Source of the DNA: an uncultured Myxococcales bacterium | Lineage (GTDB): Bacteria > Myxococcota_A > Polyangia > Polyangiales > Polyangiaceae | Direction: 5' to 3' | NCBI GenBank assembly: GCA_937872925.1 | Contig: CALMUT010000137.1 | Location: 1-32,925, forward strand | Length of the DNA stretch: 32,925 nt | Part shown: piece after piece, positions 17,001 through 24,926 of the stretch | How positions within the stretch are numbered: the stretch's first letter is position 1 | How the letters are laid out: the number at the start of each line of letters is the position of its first letter | Program-made: the position numbers and the translations under genes | The notes under the pieces: model-generated | The model's input: the letters and a program-made list of their open reading frames with translations, nothing else | The model's database searches: none | Told to the model about the DNA's origin: nothing

Positions 17001-18106
17001 GTCTGGGGCAGGTCGGTGTAGCGGGTGAGTGCGACCTCGAAGTCTATGTCCGTGTCGTCATAGTTGAGCTCCAAGGGGAAGCTGCGCAGCTGCACCTCGA
17101 CGTTCGTCGTTCGCTCGGCGCTACCGCTCGTCACGGTCGTGGTCACCCGCGCCGTGCCGGCGATGGAGGGGCGTGCGTTGAGCACCAGAGCCGAGACACA
17201 CTTCGTGGTGGTGGTGGCGTTGGTGTATCTCAGAAACGAAGCCGCCGCCCCGTGCACCGCGTCGTCGTTCCGCGCCAGCATTGAAGCTGTCGCGCTGTCG
17301 TACAGATACGCAACCGTATCGACGCCGGGTTGCAGCTGCGACGTGCTGATCGTCAAGCCTTGGCCGGCAGTCAGACAGTGCTTTTCCGTGTGCACCTGGC
17401 TCAGTTGAATGTTTCGGTACACCCGCTGTCGCGCTTGGTTGGCGGCAGCGGTTGCGTACGCGCCACAGGCCGCAGGTCGCACGCGCAGATCCACAAACGG
17501 GTTTGGCCTGACCTCGGGCCAGCCGCCCGGGCGCCAGAGTTCATCGATGGTATTGCCGCCGCCTCCGGCTTCATCGATGAACGCGGGACCTACGATCAGG
17601 TTCTCGAGGTCGAGGTCCAGCGGGGTGAAGATATCCCCCTTCAGTTTCGCGTACTCCGCTGGGTCCTTGATCTTCTTGAGCTGCCCCAACTTCGCGGTCG
17701 CCGTCTTGAGACGTGCGTTGAGGTACCCGGGAAGCTTCGGCACCTTCAGCGGCCGGACGTTTGCCGCCAGCGAAAGGTTGAGGGCGTCCACCACTTTGGG
17801 ATCGTTCACCCCTAGCTGGGAGACCGTTGCCTTCGGCGATAGGGGCTGCACGCGGTTGGGCTCGAAGTAGAAAGACTTCCAGTCCGTGCGCGGGGGAGTC
17901 GAGCACGGCTCCAGCTCCGCCTCCTCGTCGCCTTGCCCACCGCCTCCTGGATCCGGGGGAGGCTCCGGCGGAGTGCAGCCGGCCAAGGCCAACGCCGTAG
18001 GCATGAGCAACGCCCACACGCTCGCAATGCGACTGGAGCTCCGAGCCGGCGTTTTGGGGTGGAAGTTACGGGCGTTACGGAATGTTCGGTTCTTCGCTGC
18101 TACCAC
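14024..18106 (-). CDS. Very large metzincin-like zinc metalloprotease lipoprotein
   Basis: The 1360-residue product starts at a GTG (18106) preceded by AGGGTG. Its long basic leader ends in a hydrophobic core with lipobox LAGC (Cys44). Residues about 230-310 resemble a PPC-type beta domain. Two Asp-rich calcium-type motifs, DRDTDGISAETE and DTDHDGLTDREE, precede the catalytic part. The zinc site is HEIGHTFGLGH, with His816, Glu817, His820 and His826 fitting HEXXHXXGXXH, and Met845 (SQMNYAY) fits the metzincin Met-turn. The C-terminal 450 residues look like repeated beta-strand blades (DHVVVAYVEE, RLMMVFGRNYDNALFAY), possibly a propeller for substrate binding. It is likely exported and may degrade external protein, fitting a predatory or saprophytic lifestyle, which I infer. 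Confidence 0.85.
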   Translation of the reverse strand: MVAAKNRTFRNARNFHPKTPARSSSRIASVWALLMPTALALAGCTPPEPPPDPGGGGQGDEEAELEPCSTPPRTDWKSFYFEPNRVQPLSPKATVSQLGVNDPKVVDALNLSLAANVRPLKVPKLPGYLNARLKTATAKLGQLKKIKDPAEYAKLKGDIFTPLDLDLENLIVGPAFIDEAGGGGNTIDELWRPGGWPEVRPNPFVDLRVRPAACGAYATAAANQARQRVYRNIQLSQVHTEKHCLTAGQGLTISTSQLQPGVDTVAYLYDSATASMLARNDDAVHGAAASFLRYTNATTTTKCVSALVLNARPSIAGTARVTTTVTSGSAERTTNVEVQLRSFPLELNYDDTDIDFEVALTRYTDLPQTPTTLPLALFRGDELVGFDYDSGVGPAGRVSRDVLASRIPTRALVLGQSVESRDFTFTGAYLPQGTVDALQTVSPFGNDLYVDPAPEFAEGVFPPSTQPTAPPVGFAPIAPMGRVDLVLNHPNEPDRDTDGISAETEAQLCTCDPHNRGAHPAAWYPYCVQRSAHLATAAPSEPLWFADTDHDGLTDREEIFGVELDQHRAPFPEPEAVFRTIALPVMGADPLHKDLFLELDFNVNPDHPREYTFRSAASPYLDEATGLPGSSKVFRGEFAGIVDDLYASGAVADLLNPSGLDGIRVHADIGANPILTTAGREEHCRYSCDADAVCLRKCNDSVDQEQWLYRHRAFGAWGGGGTRVPTTANDLSTEQGRASWGQFCEVAPHYTDLCPPESATAERQLRDLAYESNEFFNRHRMRYFRYGLTSPYGRGGGQANAGGAFGSGLGAYVVAHEIGHTFGLGHDGHFSWGKSNCKPHYFSQMNYAYNYRKDMGFSSADVTTSAVLNPASVREQDFRVAGMTTAAQALISTDVFRFQVDGSRLSSAGDGLANIDWNLTGNYEHGLLRAPATWCPGPGEATRANLQILNNPAAGPGVGSTPDLLRVGSRLYAFYVDKDGRIQYRHSTLGPKAQGSCLSQRLGEACAEWQPEELLSTGRKVVGLSVAGWDDHVVVAYVEETAAPGTCQLRIQYSDEPSASGSLNWTTATLGRLTACGDSELAVLPVDASIAAGGRLMMVFGRNYDNALFAYKSDSPVSATPAAWVAETPRDTSGATFTAPHAPAFTTWPSPDYRSLGAAWQELAVACGVIPTTVTDEGGTTHTQGVLYCLDRSSLRWSRVDNATPIYLTEKPTLVFHLLRHSSGGSIDAGNLPGQFWVGYVPEGARNGRVARISVSNVLTRATPPQTAAVEFDFDGRHGNFWDYVIPGSGVTLYEDLELGALKGMANWGGGYHFFPFADGSFEAELRTGNDYQVMESGLCRRLRSGAAYCQGPELTVFGY

Positions 18107-18172
18107 GCGAGCACCCTAACATACGCGTCGGAGCTCACGGCCGCAGTGGCGCTCCGTCCCGTTGAGAAGCGC

Positions 18173-18856
18173 CTAGTTACACTTCTCTTTGGCGCCAGTC
18201 ACAATGGCCTGCATTTCCGCGGCGGAGATGTACTGCGGTGCGTAGGACGCTCCGCGGGATTGGATCTGTGAGTAGAAGGTGCGCATGTGGTTTCTGGAGC
18301 CACACTGCAGCGCTTCGTAGAGCGCGAGCGCGGCCGGATCCTGCGTCCGGCCCTTCATGGTTTCGATGTCGCGTATGTCTAGGTCTTCGATGGTGGCGCC
18401 CACCTGCAGCGCGGCAAGTTCGGACTGCTTGCCCTGAGCAACAAGGTCCACGTACAGCTTCGCGAGGGTGGGGTCTACGAACACGCCGACGCTGTCGTCG
18501 ACGACTGGATCTGGGATCCCGACCTTTTGCAGCAGGTCCTTCACTCGGTCCGTATGGGTCTGCTCTGACGCCGCGATGTTCGAGTGCGGTTGGAGCTGCC
18601 ATACGTCGTACAGGGTCAGGTAGACGTCGCGTGCGAGCTTTTCTTCTTCACGCAGAAAGAGCAAGTCTTGTTCCAGGGCCTGGCTGACACTGGCGCCGCC
18701 TGCTTGTCCCGCGCTGCCACCGAGGCCGCCGCCTCCGCCCGCCCCGGAAACTGCGCCCATGCCAGCGTTGCCAGCTGGATTGCCCGGACTGGATTCACTG
18801 CCGCAAGCGGAGATGCCCAGTGCCAGAAGGGTGATCGCGAGTGTGCTTGATCTCAT
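18173..18856 (-). CDS. DUF2202 ferritin-like lipoprotein
   Basis: I chose the ATG at 18856, which has GGGAG seven bases upstream and opens directly into a signal peptide with lipobox ISAC; the frame is open 20 codons further upstream without signal features. The 227-residue product has a Gly/Ala/Ser-rich linker and then a helical domain with FLREEEKLARDVYLTLYDVW and SNIAASEQTHTDRVKDLL, which is the DUF2202 pattern (four-helix ferritin-like fold with Glu and His that could bind metal). The function of the family is unknown. It lies upstream of the metalloprotease gene on the same strand with 66 bases between, so they may be co-transcribed. Confidence 0.85.
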   Translation of the reverse strand: MRSSTLAITLLALGISACGSESSPGNPAGNAGMGAVSGAGGGGGLGGSAGQAGGASVSQALEQDLLFLREEEKLARDVYLTLYDVWQLQPHSNIAASEQTHTDRVKDLLQKVGIPDPVVDDSVGVFVDPTLAKLYVDLVAQGKQSELAALQVGATIEDLDIRDIETMKGRTQDPAALALYEALQCGSRNHMRTFYSQIQSRGASYAPQYISAAEMQAIVTGAKEKCN

Positions 18857-19009
18857 GAGTCGCTCCCAAGTCGCGCCGTTCGGAGCGCGTGTTCGTAGGA
18901 GTCCGCAGCACGACAAAAGGGTTCGGATCCCGAGCGTCGGCGTCCGAAAATTGGGGGGCGCCCGCTCGGCGTTTCTTGTGCCTGACGCGGCTGCGCTCCA
19001 CGCCCCACC

Positions 19010-19723
19010 TCATACCGCGCGCCCCTCGCCGGCTTCCTCGTAGGTCTTGCCGTCGCGGATGTTGTAGATGCGTTTGAAGGTCGGGATGATCTTGTCGTCG
19101 TGGGTGACGACGATGATGGCAGTCTGAAATTCCCGTGCCAGGCGATTGAGGATGCGCATGACGGCCAGGGCGCGCTCGCCGTCTAGGGGCGCGGTGGGCT
19201 CGTCCGCCAGGATGATGGGCGGCTTGTTGGCCAGCGCTCTGGCAATGGAGACGCGCTGCTGTTCGCCACCTGAAAGCTCGGAGACACGCGCCTGCGCGCG
19301 GTGTTGCACGTCCAGCGCCGTCAGCATCTCGAGCGCCGTGGCCCGCGCCACAGCGTTCTTGACGCCGGCCAACATGGGCAAGAGCGCCACATTGTCCGTC
19401 GCGTCCAGAAAAGGGATCAAATAGGGCGCTTGGAAGACGAAACCAATGCGGTCGCGCCGCAGCGCACGCAGGTCGCGTCGCTTCCAGCCATCGTCGTAGA
19501 TCACCTCGCCAGCCAGGGTGAAACGCCCGGAGGTTGGCTCAATCACCGCGCCTAGGCTCTTGAGCAAGGTGCTCTTGCCGGAGCCCGAGGGGCCGATCAA
19601 TCCCACGACCTCGCCGGGGTCGACCTGCATGTCCACGCCCTTGAGGGCGTCCACAGCGGTGGGACCGCTGCCGTAGCGCTTCGTGAGATTTTCGATCCGG
19701 ATGGCTGGTTCGGTGTGGGTCAT
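19010..19723 (-). CDS. ABC transporter ATPase of a MacB/DevA-type exporter
   Basis: I use the ATG at 19723, four bases after the permease stop; an in-frame ATG at 19738 would overlap the permease. The 237-residue protein has Walker A GPSGSGKST at 44-52, the Q-loop Gln98, the signature LSGGEQQR at 150-157, Walker B IILADE at 170-175 and the switch His208. TAPLD follows Walker B, where the LolD/MacB/DevA class usually has TANLD or TAALD. It would power the permease encoded just upstream in the operon. Substrate is unknown. It is the last gene of the TetR-adaptor-permease-ATPase operon. Confidence 0.93.
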   Translation of the reverse strand: MTHTEPAIRIENLTKRYGSGPTAVDALKGVDMQVDPGEVVGLIGPSGSGKSTLLKSLGAVIEPTSGRFTLAGEVIYDDGWKRRDLRALRRDRIGFVFQAPYLIPFLDATDNVALLPMLAGVKNAVARATALEMLTALDVQHRAQARVSELSGGEQQRVSIARALANKPPIILADEPTAPLDGERALAVMRILNRLAREFQTAIIVVTHDDKIIPTFKRIYNIRDGKTYEEAGEGRAV

Positions 19724-19727
19724 GGCT

Positions 19728-20921
19728 TTATCCGCCAATGGCTTCCGCGGGGTCGATGTGCAGCGCCGCGCGGATCGCCAGCACGGACGCCAGTGCGCAG
19801 ATCAGCAGCGTGAGCCCGAAGGCGACCACTGCATCGTTGGTTTGGAGCAACACGTACTTGGGAAATACTGGCGCCCAGAGCGTGGCAGCGAACTTGCCGA
19901 CGAAGAAGCCGATGAAGCCCAGTCCAAGCGCCTCTTGCATGATCATCGTGGCGATGGTGCGGTCGCGTGTGCCAATCAGCTTGAGGACGGCGATCTCTTT
20001 GATCTTGCCGAGGGTCATCGTGTAGATGATGAAAGCCACGATCGCGGCGCTCACGATCGCAAGGATGACCAGAAACAGTCCGATTTGCTTGGCTGCGGTG
20101 GCGATCAGCTTTGCGACCAGGATGTCTTCCATGTCCGCGTTGGTGTAGGCGGTCAGGTGCTTCCAGCGCTTGATGTTGTCGGTCACCTGACGCGGATCGT
20201 GCCCCGCTTGCACCCGCACCAAGACGGTATTGACCCGGTGAGAAGAGGTCTGGATCGCTTCGACGGCTTTCAGCAAGCCGGGTTGGCCGGGGCGATTCAC
20301 GGCGGGGTTTGCCGCGAGCCGGTTGCGGTCATTGACGATGGATTCGTTGTCCTTCAGAAACTGCGCTTGCTGCGCGTCCTTGATGGGAATGAACACCATC
20401 GGGTCGCCATTCGATGACACTGCGCGACGGGTGAGCCCGACCACGGTGTAGTCGTTGCGCCGAATGCCGATGCGGTCTCCCACTTTGAAGCCCGTCTTTA
20501 CGTCCGCCACCGCTTCGTAATGGGCCTGAGCGATGGGTCGCCCGGCGACGAGAAAGGGCGGGCCGCCCAGGCGCCCGGGCTCGTAGCCCGCCACCATCAC
20601 GCGCACATCCTTGCCGGCGCGGCGCACTTGCATCGTGAGGTAGGCGACGTTGCCGGTCTCCGCCACGCCGGGCAGACCTTCGATGCTGCGATAGACGTCG
20701 TCTTGCAAGCTGGACGGTTCAGCGAAGGGCCCGAGGGTGTTCTGTTGCACCACCCAGATATCGGCGCCGCCGGCACGTAGCAGCACCTTGGCGTCGTCAA
20801 CCATGCCTCGGTACACCCCGGCCATGGTCAACGTGACGCCGATGAGCAGCCCCAGACCGAAACCCGTGAGCAAGTAGCGCCCGAGGTGGTTGGCGACGTC
20901 CCGGCGCGCGAGGTTGATCAT
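19728..20921 (-). CDS. ABC permease, FtsX/MacB-DevC type
   Basis: The 397-residue protein has the MacB-fold layout: one membrane segment near the N-terminus (16-37), a periplasmic domain (about 40-270), and three segments near the C-terminus (279-302, 327-348, 363-384). The cytoplasmic loop KIKEIAVLKLIGTRDR is the FtsX-domain coupling motif and the protein ends in DPAEAIGG, also usual for this class. Such permeases do not move substrate through themselves; they drive a periplasmic adaptor and outer-membrane channel. Its ATG overlaps the adaptor stop by four bases. The DevC-like pairing with an HlyD adaptor suggests export of a lipid, glycolipid or small molecule, which I infer. Confidence 0.92.
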   Translation of the reverse strand: MINLARRDVANHLGRYLLTGFGLGLLIGVTLTMAGVYRGMVDDAKVLLRAGGADIWVVQQNTLGPFAEPSSLQDDVYRSIEGLPGVAETGNVAYLTMQVRRAGKDVRVMVAGYEPGRLGGPPFLVAGRPIAQAHYEAVADVKTGFKVGDRIGIRRNDYTVVGLTRRAVSSNGDPMVFIPIKDAQQAQFLKDNESIVNDRNRLAANPAVNRPGQPGLLKAVEAIQTSSHRVNTVLVRVQAGHDPRQVTDNIKRWKHLTAYTNADMEDILVAKLIATAAKQIGLFLVILAIVSAAIVAFIIYTMTLGKIKEIAVLKLIGTRDRTIATMIMQEALGLGFIGFFVGKFAATLWAPVFPKYVLLQTNDAVVAFGLTLLICALASVLAIRAALHIDPAEAIGG

Positions 20922-22087
20922 GGCGCGACCTTTTCCTGCCGGACGCGGACTCCCTCGGCGAGCTGCGCGGAGCTGTAGACGATGACGCTATCTCCCTCGC
21001 TCAAACCGGAAAGGATCTGAGTCGCATCTGCCTGGCCCTGGGTGCCCACCCGGACTGGAGCAAAACGGGCACGACCCTCCAGCATCTGCCACACACCGGT
21101 CTCGCCTCCCTGACGCGCGATGGCTGCACTGGGCGTGGTGAGCACGCCGGTCTGGCGCGGCAATCGGATCGTCACTTCCGCCAGCTCCCCCATGTAGAGC
21201 TGCGCGGGATGCGGATCGAAACTCACATCCACGATCCGTTCCTCGGTGACTGGATCGCTTTGCATTTCGATGCGGGCGACTCGACCCGGTTTCGGCGACT
21301 CCGGCGCGGAGCGGAGCACGATGCTGGCCAACTGCCCGACCTGCACACGTTGGGCGCGGGACTGGTCGATCCGTGCTCGAACCCAGAGGCTCTTGGGGTC
21401 CACGAGGCGTACCACCGCTTGGCCAGCGACCACCGTCGTCCCGCTTTCGACCTCTCGCGACACAATCACACCGTCCACGGGGCTCACGAGTCGCAGGCTG
21501 TCGCGCAGGGTCGCTGCGCCGTGGGACTCGGCGCGGGTGCGACTGGTGTCGCCCCGTGCCGCCGCGGCGTTGGCACGTGCGGCGGCGAGGGCCGACTCTG
21601 CCCGTTCGGCCTCGCTATTGCTGACGTCCAAGAGCTGCTTGCTGATGACACCCTGGCCATACAGTGCGCGATCGCGATTGCGGTTGCTCTCGGCGAGCTT
21701 GACGCGGCTTTTTGCCTCCGCGACCTGGGCGTCGGCGGCGCGCACCGCCTGACGCGACCGCGAGCTCGAGCTTTTGGCGGCCTGAACTCGCAGGTCCAGA
21801 TCGATCGGATCCATTTCCGCCAAGAGCTGACCCTCCTTCACCGCTTCGCCCTGATCCACCAGCACACGCAGGACGCGCCCCGGAGCGATCGGGCCGACGG
21901 CGTAGGTCAGGCGTGCATCCACGGTGCCGATCCCGAACACGCTGGGCTCGACATCCGCGCGCACGACGCGGCCGGTCTCGACCCCGACTGGGGCCAAAGG
22001 GCCTCGCGTAGTCAGCAGCCAAAAGAAACCGGCTGCGAAAGCCACCACGCCGGCGATGATGAGAACAAGCTTCAACTTTGATTTCAT
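20918..22087 (-). CDS. HlyD/RND-type periplasmic adaptor of the exporter
   Basis: The 389-residue product starts at an ATG overlapping the TetR stop by four bases. A single membrane anchor (about 6-26) is followed by the adaptor order: a first lipoyl half with RVLRVLVDQGEAVKEGQLLAEMD, a helical hairpin (about 110-190, rich in Ala, Arg and Ser), the second lipoyl half with LRLVSPVDGVIVSREVESGTTV, then beta-barrel and membrane-proximal domains ending GLSEGDSVIV. It would bridge the inner-membrane permease to an outer-membrane channel; no TolC-like gene is in this window, so a channel encoded elsewhere must be used. Adaptor, permease and ATPase order matches DevBCA-type exporters. Confidence 0.92.
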   Translation of the reverse strand: MKSKLKLVLIIAGVVAFAAGFFWLLTTRGPLAPVGVETGRVVRADVEPSVFGIGTVDARLTYAVGPIAPGRVLRVLVDQGEAVKEGQLLAEMDPIDLDLRVQAAKSSSSRSRQAVRAADAQVAEAKSRVKLAESNRNRDRALYGQGVISKQLLDVSNSEAERAESALAAARANAAAARGDTSRTRAESHGAATLRDSLRLVSPVDGVIVSREVESGTTVVAGQAVVRLVDPKSLWVRARIDQSRAQRVQVGQLASIVLRSAPESPKPGRVARIEMQSDPVTEERIVDVSFDPHPAQLYMGELAEVTIRLPRQTGVLTTPSAAIARQGGETGVWQMLEGRARFAPVRVGTQGQADATQILSGLSEGDSVIVYSSAQLAEGVRVRQEKVAP

Positions 22088-22686
22088 TGCGTCACCCGAA
22101 CTGGCTGCAGCATCGACTCGAGGGTGCGCCAGCACCGCTCTCCCATCTCGGCAATCGGTGCCGTGAGCGCGCCGTCTTTCGCTGCGAACAAGACCCCCAT
22201 CACCATCCCGGTGATCAAGATGGTCGTCGCCTCGATGTCGATGTCGCTGCGGATCAAGCCCTGCTGGGCGGCGTCCCGGAGGCACGACCTGACGAACTCG
22301 CGACCGCGGTTTCTGAGCGCGGCAACCCGAAGCGGCCCCTCATCTCCCAAGGCGTGAGAAATTTGGTCCGAGAAGATCACGGACGGGAGGTCGGGTTGCA
22401 CGGCGATGGAGTGCAGGCGGCGCCGGATGAACTGCTCCAGCCGCACCAGCGGATTCGGGGACACGGGTCCTGCCGGTGCGTCCAGCAAGTCGTGGATCCT
22501 GTCGAGGGCAGCGAGCTTGACCTCGTTCATGTCCTTGAAGTGGCGGAAGATCGTTGCGTCGGTGATGCCGACCTCCCGAGCCAACTGGGCCGCCGTAAAC
22601 TCGCGGAGCCCCCGCTCCCCGATGATCTTGATGGCGGCATCGGCGATCTGCTTGCGGCGTTCTGGTGCTGATTTTCGAGTCGTCAT
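22084..22686 (-). CDS. TetR-family regulator of the exporter operon
   Basis: The 200-residue protein has a TetR-type N-terminal helix-turn-helix at about 30-53 (FTAAQLAREVGITDATIFRHF) and a variable ligand-binding C-terminal domain. It is the first gene of a four-gene operon, its stop overlapping the adaptor start in an ATGA. A promoter and palindromic operator lie within 60 bases of its start, so it probably represses itself and the exporter until a ligand, perhaps the exported compound, binds. That ligand cannot be read from the sequence. Confidence 0.93.
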   Translation of the reverse strand: MTTRKSAPERRKQIADAAIKIIGERGLREFTAAQLAREVGITDATIFRHFKDMNEVKLAALDRIHDLLDAPAGPVSPNPLVRLEQFIRRRLHSIAVQPDLPSVIFSDQISHALGDEGPLRVAALRNRGREFVRSCLRDAAQQGLIRSDIDIEATTILITGMVMGVLFAAKDGALTAPIAEMGERCWRTLESMLQPVRVTQ

Positions 22687-22698
22687 GGGGTTTGGAGC

Positions 22699-22714
22699 TA
22701 GTGAATGCTTACTA
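22699..22714. promoter_or_regulatory. Putative TetR operator
   Basis: TAGTGAATGCTTACTA is an imperfect palindrome (TAGTRA-N4-TYACTA). It is AT-rich against a very GC-rich background, lies 12 bases before the TetR start and covers the expected transcription start next to the -10 element. This is the normal place for an autorepressor site. Confidence 0.6.
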
Positions 22715-22741
22715 ACATACGTCCTCGGTCCGTGCCGTCAA
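22714..22741 (-). promoter_or_regulatory. Sigma-70-type promoter of the TetR-exporter operon
   Basis: On the minus strand TTGACG (22741-22736) is five of six to the -35 consensus and TATGTT (22719-22714) is four of six to the -10, with a 16-base spacer. Transcription would start near 22707, inside the putative operator. Confidence 0.55.
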
Positions 22742-22864
22742 GGCCGCGGCGCCGCCTCCGGAACCGTCCCCTCGAGCGCCTCGCCAGCGCCATGGGGCGC
22801 GAACGAGTCAGGATCGACTAGCGAAACGACAGCATCAAAGCGGTTTGTAAGGAGTCTTGCGCTC

Positions 22865-23443
22865 TCAGTCCCGCGTCTTCAACAAACGCTCGAGCTCTTT
22901 CCACAGCTGCTCGGGCGACGCCTTGCGTTTTCGGCCGTCGAGAGCGGCCCCCCGCACGATGCCCATGAAGGCCCAGGTCAGCACGTCGGTCGACACGCCC
23001 GAGTCGACCACACCCTGGTCCCGCGCTTCGACCAAACACTTGCGTACGAACCCCACGGATCGCTCGACGATGGATCGCACGCGCTCGACCCCCTCCGCCC
23101 CGGCGGCGGCAGCCAGTCGGTCCCCGAAGGCCAAGCGCATGATCACGGGATAGCGTCGCACCAGCCCCACTCGTTGGATGAAGAAGATGCGCAGGCGATC
23201 GAGTGGGTCCGCGCTTGCAGGTGGAAAGTCCTCGAACAGCATGCTCTCGAAGGTCTCGATGGCCGCAGCCACGATCGCCGCCTTGTCACTGAAGTGGCGA
23301 AACAGCGCCGCGTCAGAGACGCCAACACGACGTGCGATCTCCGCGGCGGTCAGCCGCGACGTGCCCTCTGTTGCCACGATCTCGAGCACCGCGCGGGCAA
23401 TCTGTTCCTTTCTTTCGTCCGCGGGCAGGCGGTTTCTCTGCAT
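22865..23443 (-). CDS. Second TetR-family regulator
   Basis: I use the ATG at 23443, giving 192 residues that begin MQRNRLPADERKEQIARAVL, as TetR proteins usually do. The frame is open 38 codons further upstream, but that part lacks family features. The helix-turn-helix is at about 31-52 (LTAAEIARRVGVSDAALFRHF). It resembles the neighbouring TetR in the recognition region (SDAALFRHFSDK versus TDATIFRHFKDM) but the ligand domains differ. A TTGACA lies about 30 bases upstream of the start but has no good -10 partner. It has no clear operon partner; its target is unknown. Confidence 0.88.
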   Translation of the reverse strand: MQRNRLPADERKEQIARAVLEIVATEGTSRLTAAEIARRVGVSDAALFRHFSDKAAIVAAAIETFESMLFEDFPPASADPLDRLRIFFIQRVGLVRRYPVIMRLAFGDRLAAAAGAEGVERVRSIVERSVGFVRKCLVEARDQGVVDSGVSTDVLTWAFMGIVRGAALDGRKRKASPEQLWKELERLLKTRD

Positions 23444-23598
23444 GCTAGCCACTTGCGGCGCATTTTCCCTTGCTGTCAAGGTTGGACCTGCTCGCCGCGT
23501 GATCGAGGCTGGCAGTGTTTTGGATAGAGCTTTTAGGTTCGCGCCCACCGAATTCACCGCTACCGCCCGAGTGCGCTGCGTGCACTCTGCGAAGTAGC

Positions 23599-23625
23599 GC
23601 GGCCCCGCCCGCCGCGTGGGGCCGC
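23599..23625 (-). terminator. GC-rich hairpin after the sigma-54 activator gene
   Basis: GCGGCCCC and GGGGCCGC form a perfect 8-bp stem with an 11-base loop, starting two bases beyond the stop codon of the activator gene. There is no T-run, so it is at best a GC-stem terminator or mRNA-stabilising hairpin. Confidence 0.4.
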
Positions 23626-23627
23626 CG

Positions 23628-24872
23628 CTAGCGTTTGCGGGGCCTTGGGAAGCCGAATTCGTCGAGTCGGTTTACAAGCGTGCGTCGCGAGATGCCGAGG
23701 GGCTCCGCTGCCCGAGATTGGTTGCCTCCGCTCTGCTCCAGGGCGCTTGCGATGCGTTCGCGTTCGGAGTTGAGCTCGACGCCGTCGCCCCCGGGCGCAT
23801 CGAAGAGCAGATGCTCGGGCTCGATGCGCTGTCCGTCTGCCAGCACCACGGCTCGCTCCAGCAGGTTCTTGAGTTCGCGGACGTTGCCTGGAAACGGGTG
23901 CTTGCGCAGTTGGGCAAAGGCGCGATTGGACAATGTCAGTGGCTGCCGGCCCTGCCGTTCGCAAGCGTGGCGCAGCAGCTCCTCCGTTAGCCCCGCAAAT
24001 TCAAGCTGACGTTTGCGTAGGGGTGGCAAGCGGATGGTCATGCCTGCCAAGCGAAAGTATAGGTCCCGTCGGAACGTCCCGGCGGCGACCATTTGATCCA
24101 GAGGGCGGTTTGTGGCCGCCATGAATCGGACGTCGATGGCGCGGGCCTCAACTCCTCCCACGCGCCGGATCTCGCGTTGTTCGATGGCGCGCAGCAACTT
24201 CGCTTGGATGGGCAAACTCGACTCGGCGACTTCATCCAAGAAGACACTGCCGCCGCGCGCAGTCTCGAGCAAACCTGGTTTGGCGGACACGGCGCCCGTG
24301 AACGCACCCCGTTCGTGACCGAATAGTTCGCTTTCCAACAGATTGTCGCCCAAGGTCGCGCAGTTGATCTTGACCAGGGGAGCCTGTTGTCGCGGGGAAA
24401 GTCCGTGGATCTTGTCTGCCGCGACGTCTTTGCCAACACCCGTTTCCCCGAGGAGCAGCACGCACAGATCGCTGCTGGCGACGCGCGCAATCAGATTGTC
24501 CACACGGGACTTCTCGGTTGCGCGCGTCTCCGGTAACTCAAGGACCAAATAGGCTCCACCGATTTCAATCAGGTCGTCCGGCTGCACCGTCTCCGGCTGA
24601 TGCGCCTCCAGTTGCCGGCCGGCGACTTTGGTGCCGTTCGAGCTGCCCAGGTCTGTCACGGTGACACGGTCGCCAAGGGTCAGGCGCGCATGTTCCCGAG
24701 ACACCGTGGAGTGGTCGATGCGCAGGTTAGTCGACGCGCCTCGGCCGATCACGACTTCCATTTCGGGGTCCAGAAAACACGCCGCGTGCCCGCCTTCCCA
24801 GAAGGCCAGCACGCGGCCTCGGTTACCGGACGATTCCTCAAGGGCGCTCGTGCGTGTGTCGTCCTGTCCCAC
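23628..24872 (-). CDS. FHA-domain sigma-54-dependent transcription activator
   Basis: I favour GTG at 24872 (414 residues); an ATG at 24920 adds 16 Cys/Arg-rich residues and nearly touches the divergent kinase start. An FHA domain comes first: IGR near 42-44, STVSREH near 55-61 and LGSSNGT near 75-81, the phosphothreonine-binding pattern. The AAA+ domain follows with Walker A GETGVGKD (about 142-149), the sigma-54 contact loop GAFTGA (about 189-194) and Walker B SVFLDE (about 209-214). A Fis-type helix-turn-helix closes the protein ([20 protein letters not shown]). FHA-activators in myxobacteria respond to Ser/Thr phosphorylation, which fits the kinase gene next door; that pairing is inferred. 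Confidence 0.93.
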   Translation of the reverse strand: MGQDDTRTSALEESSGNRGRVLAFWEGGHAACFLDPEMEVVIGRGASTNLRIDHSTVSREHARLTLGDRVTVTDLGSSNGTKVAGRQLEAHQPETVQPDDLIEIGGAYLVLELPETRATEKSRVDNLIARVASSDLCVLLLGETGVGKDVAADKIHGLSPRQQAPLVKINCATLGDNLLESELFGHERGAFTGAVSAKPGLLETARGGSVFLDEVAESSLPIQAKLLRAIEQREIRRVGGVEARAIDVRFMAATNRPLDQMVAAGTFRRDLYFRLAGMTIRLPPLRKRQLEFAGLTEELLRHACERQGRQPLTLSNRAFAQLRKHPFPGNVRELKNLLERAVVLADGQRIEPEHLLFDAPGGDGVELNSERERIASALEQSGGNQSRAAEPLGISRRTLVNRLDEFGFPRPRKR

Positions 24873-24926
24873 GCCCGGCAGTCTAGCGCAACATCTGCAG
24901 CGGCGCGCCGGTTGCGGCAATGCCGC

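Noticed and set aside
23474..23479. TTGACA upstream of the second TetR gene as a promoter
   Set aside because: No acceptable -10 element lies 16-18 bases downstream, and the expected start would leave no room for a ribosome binding site.
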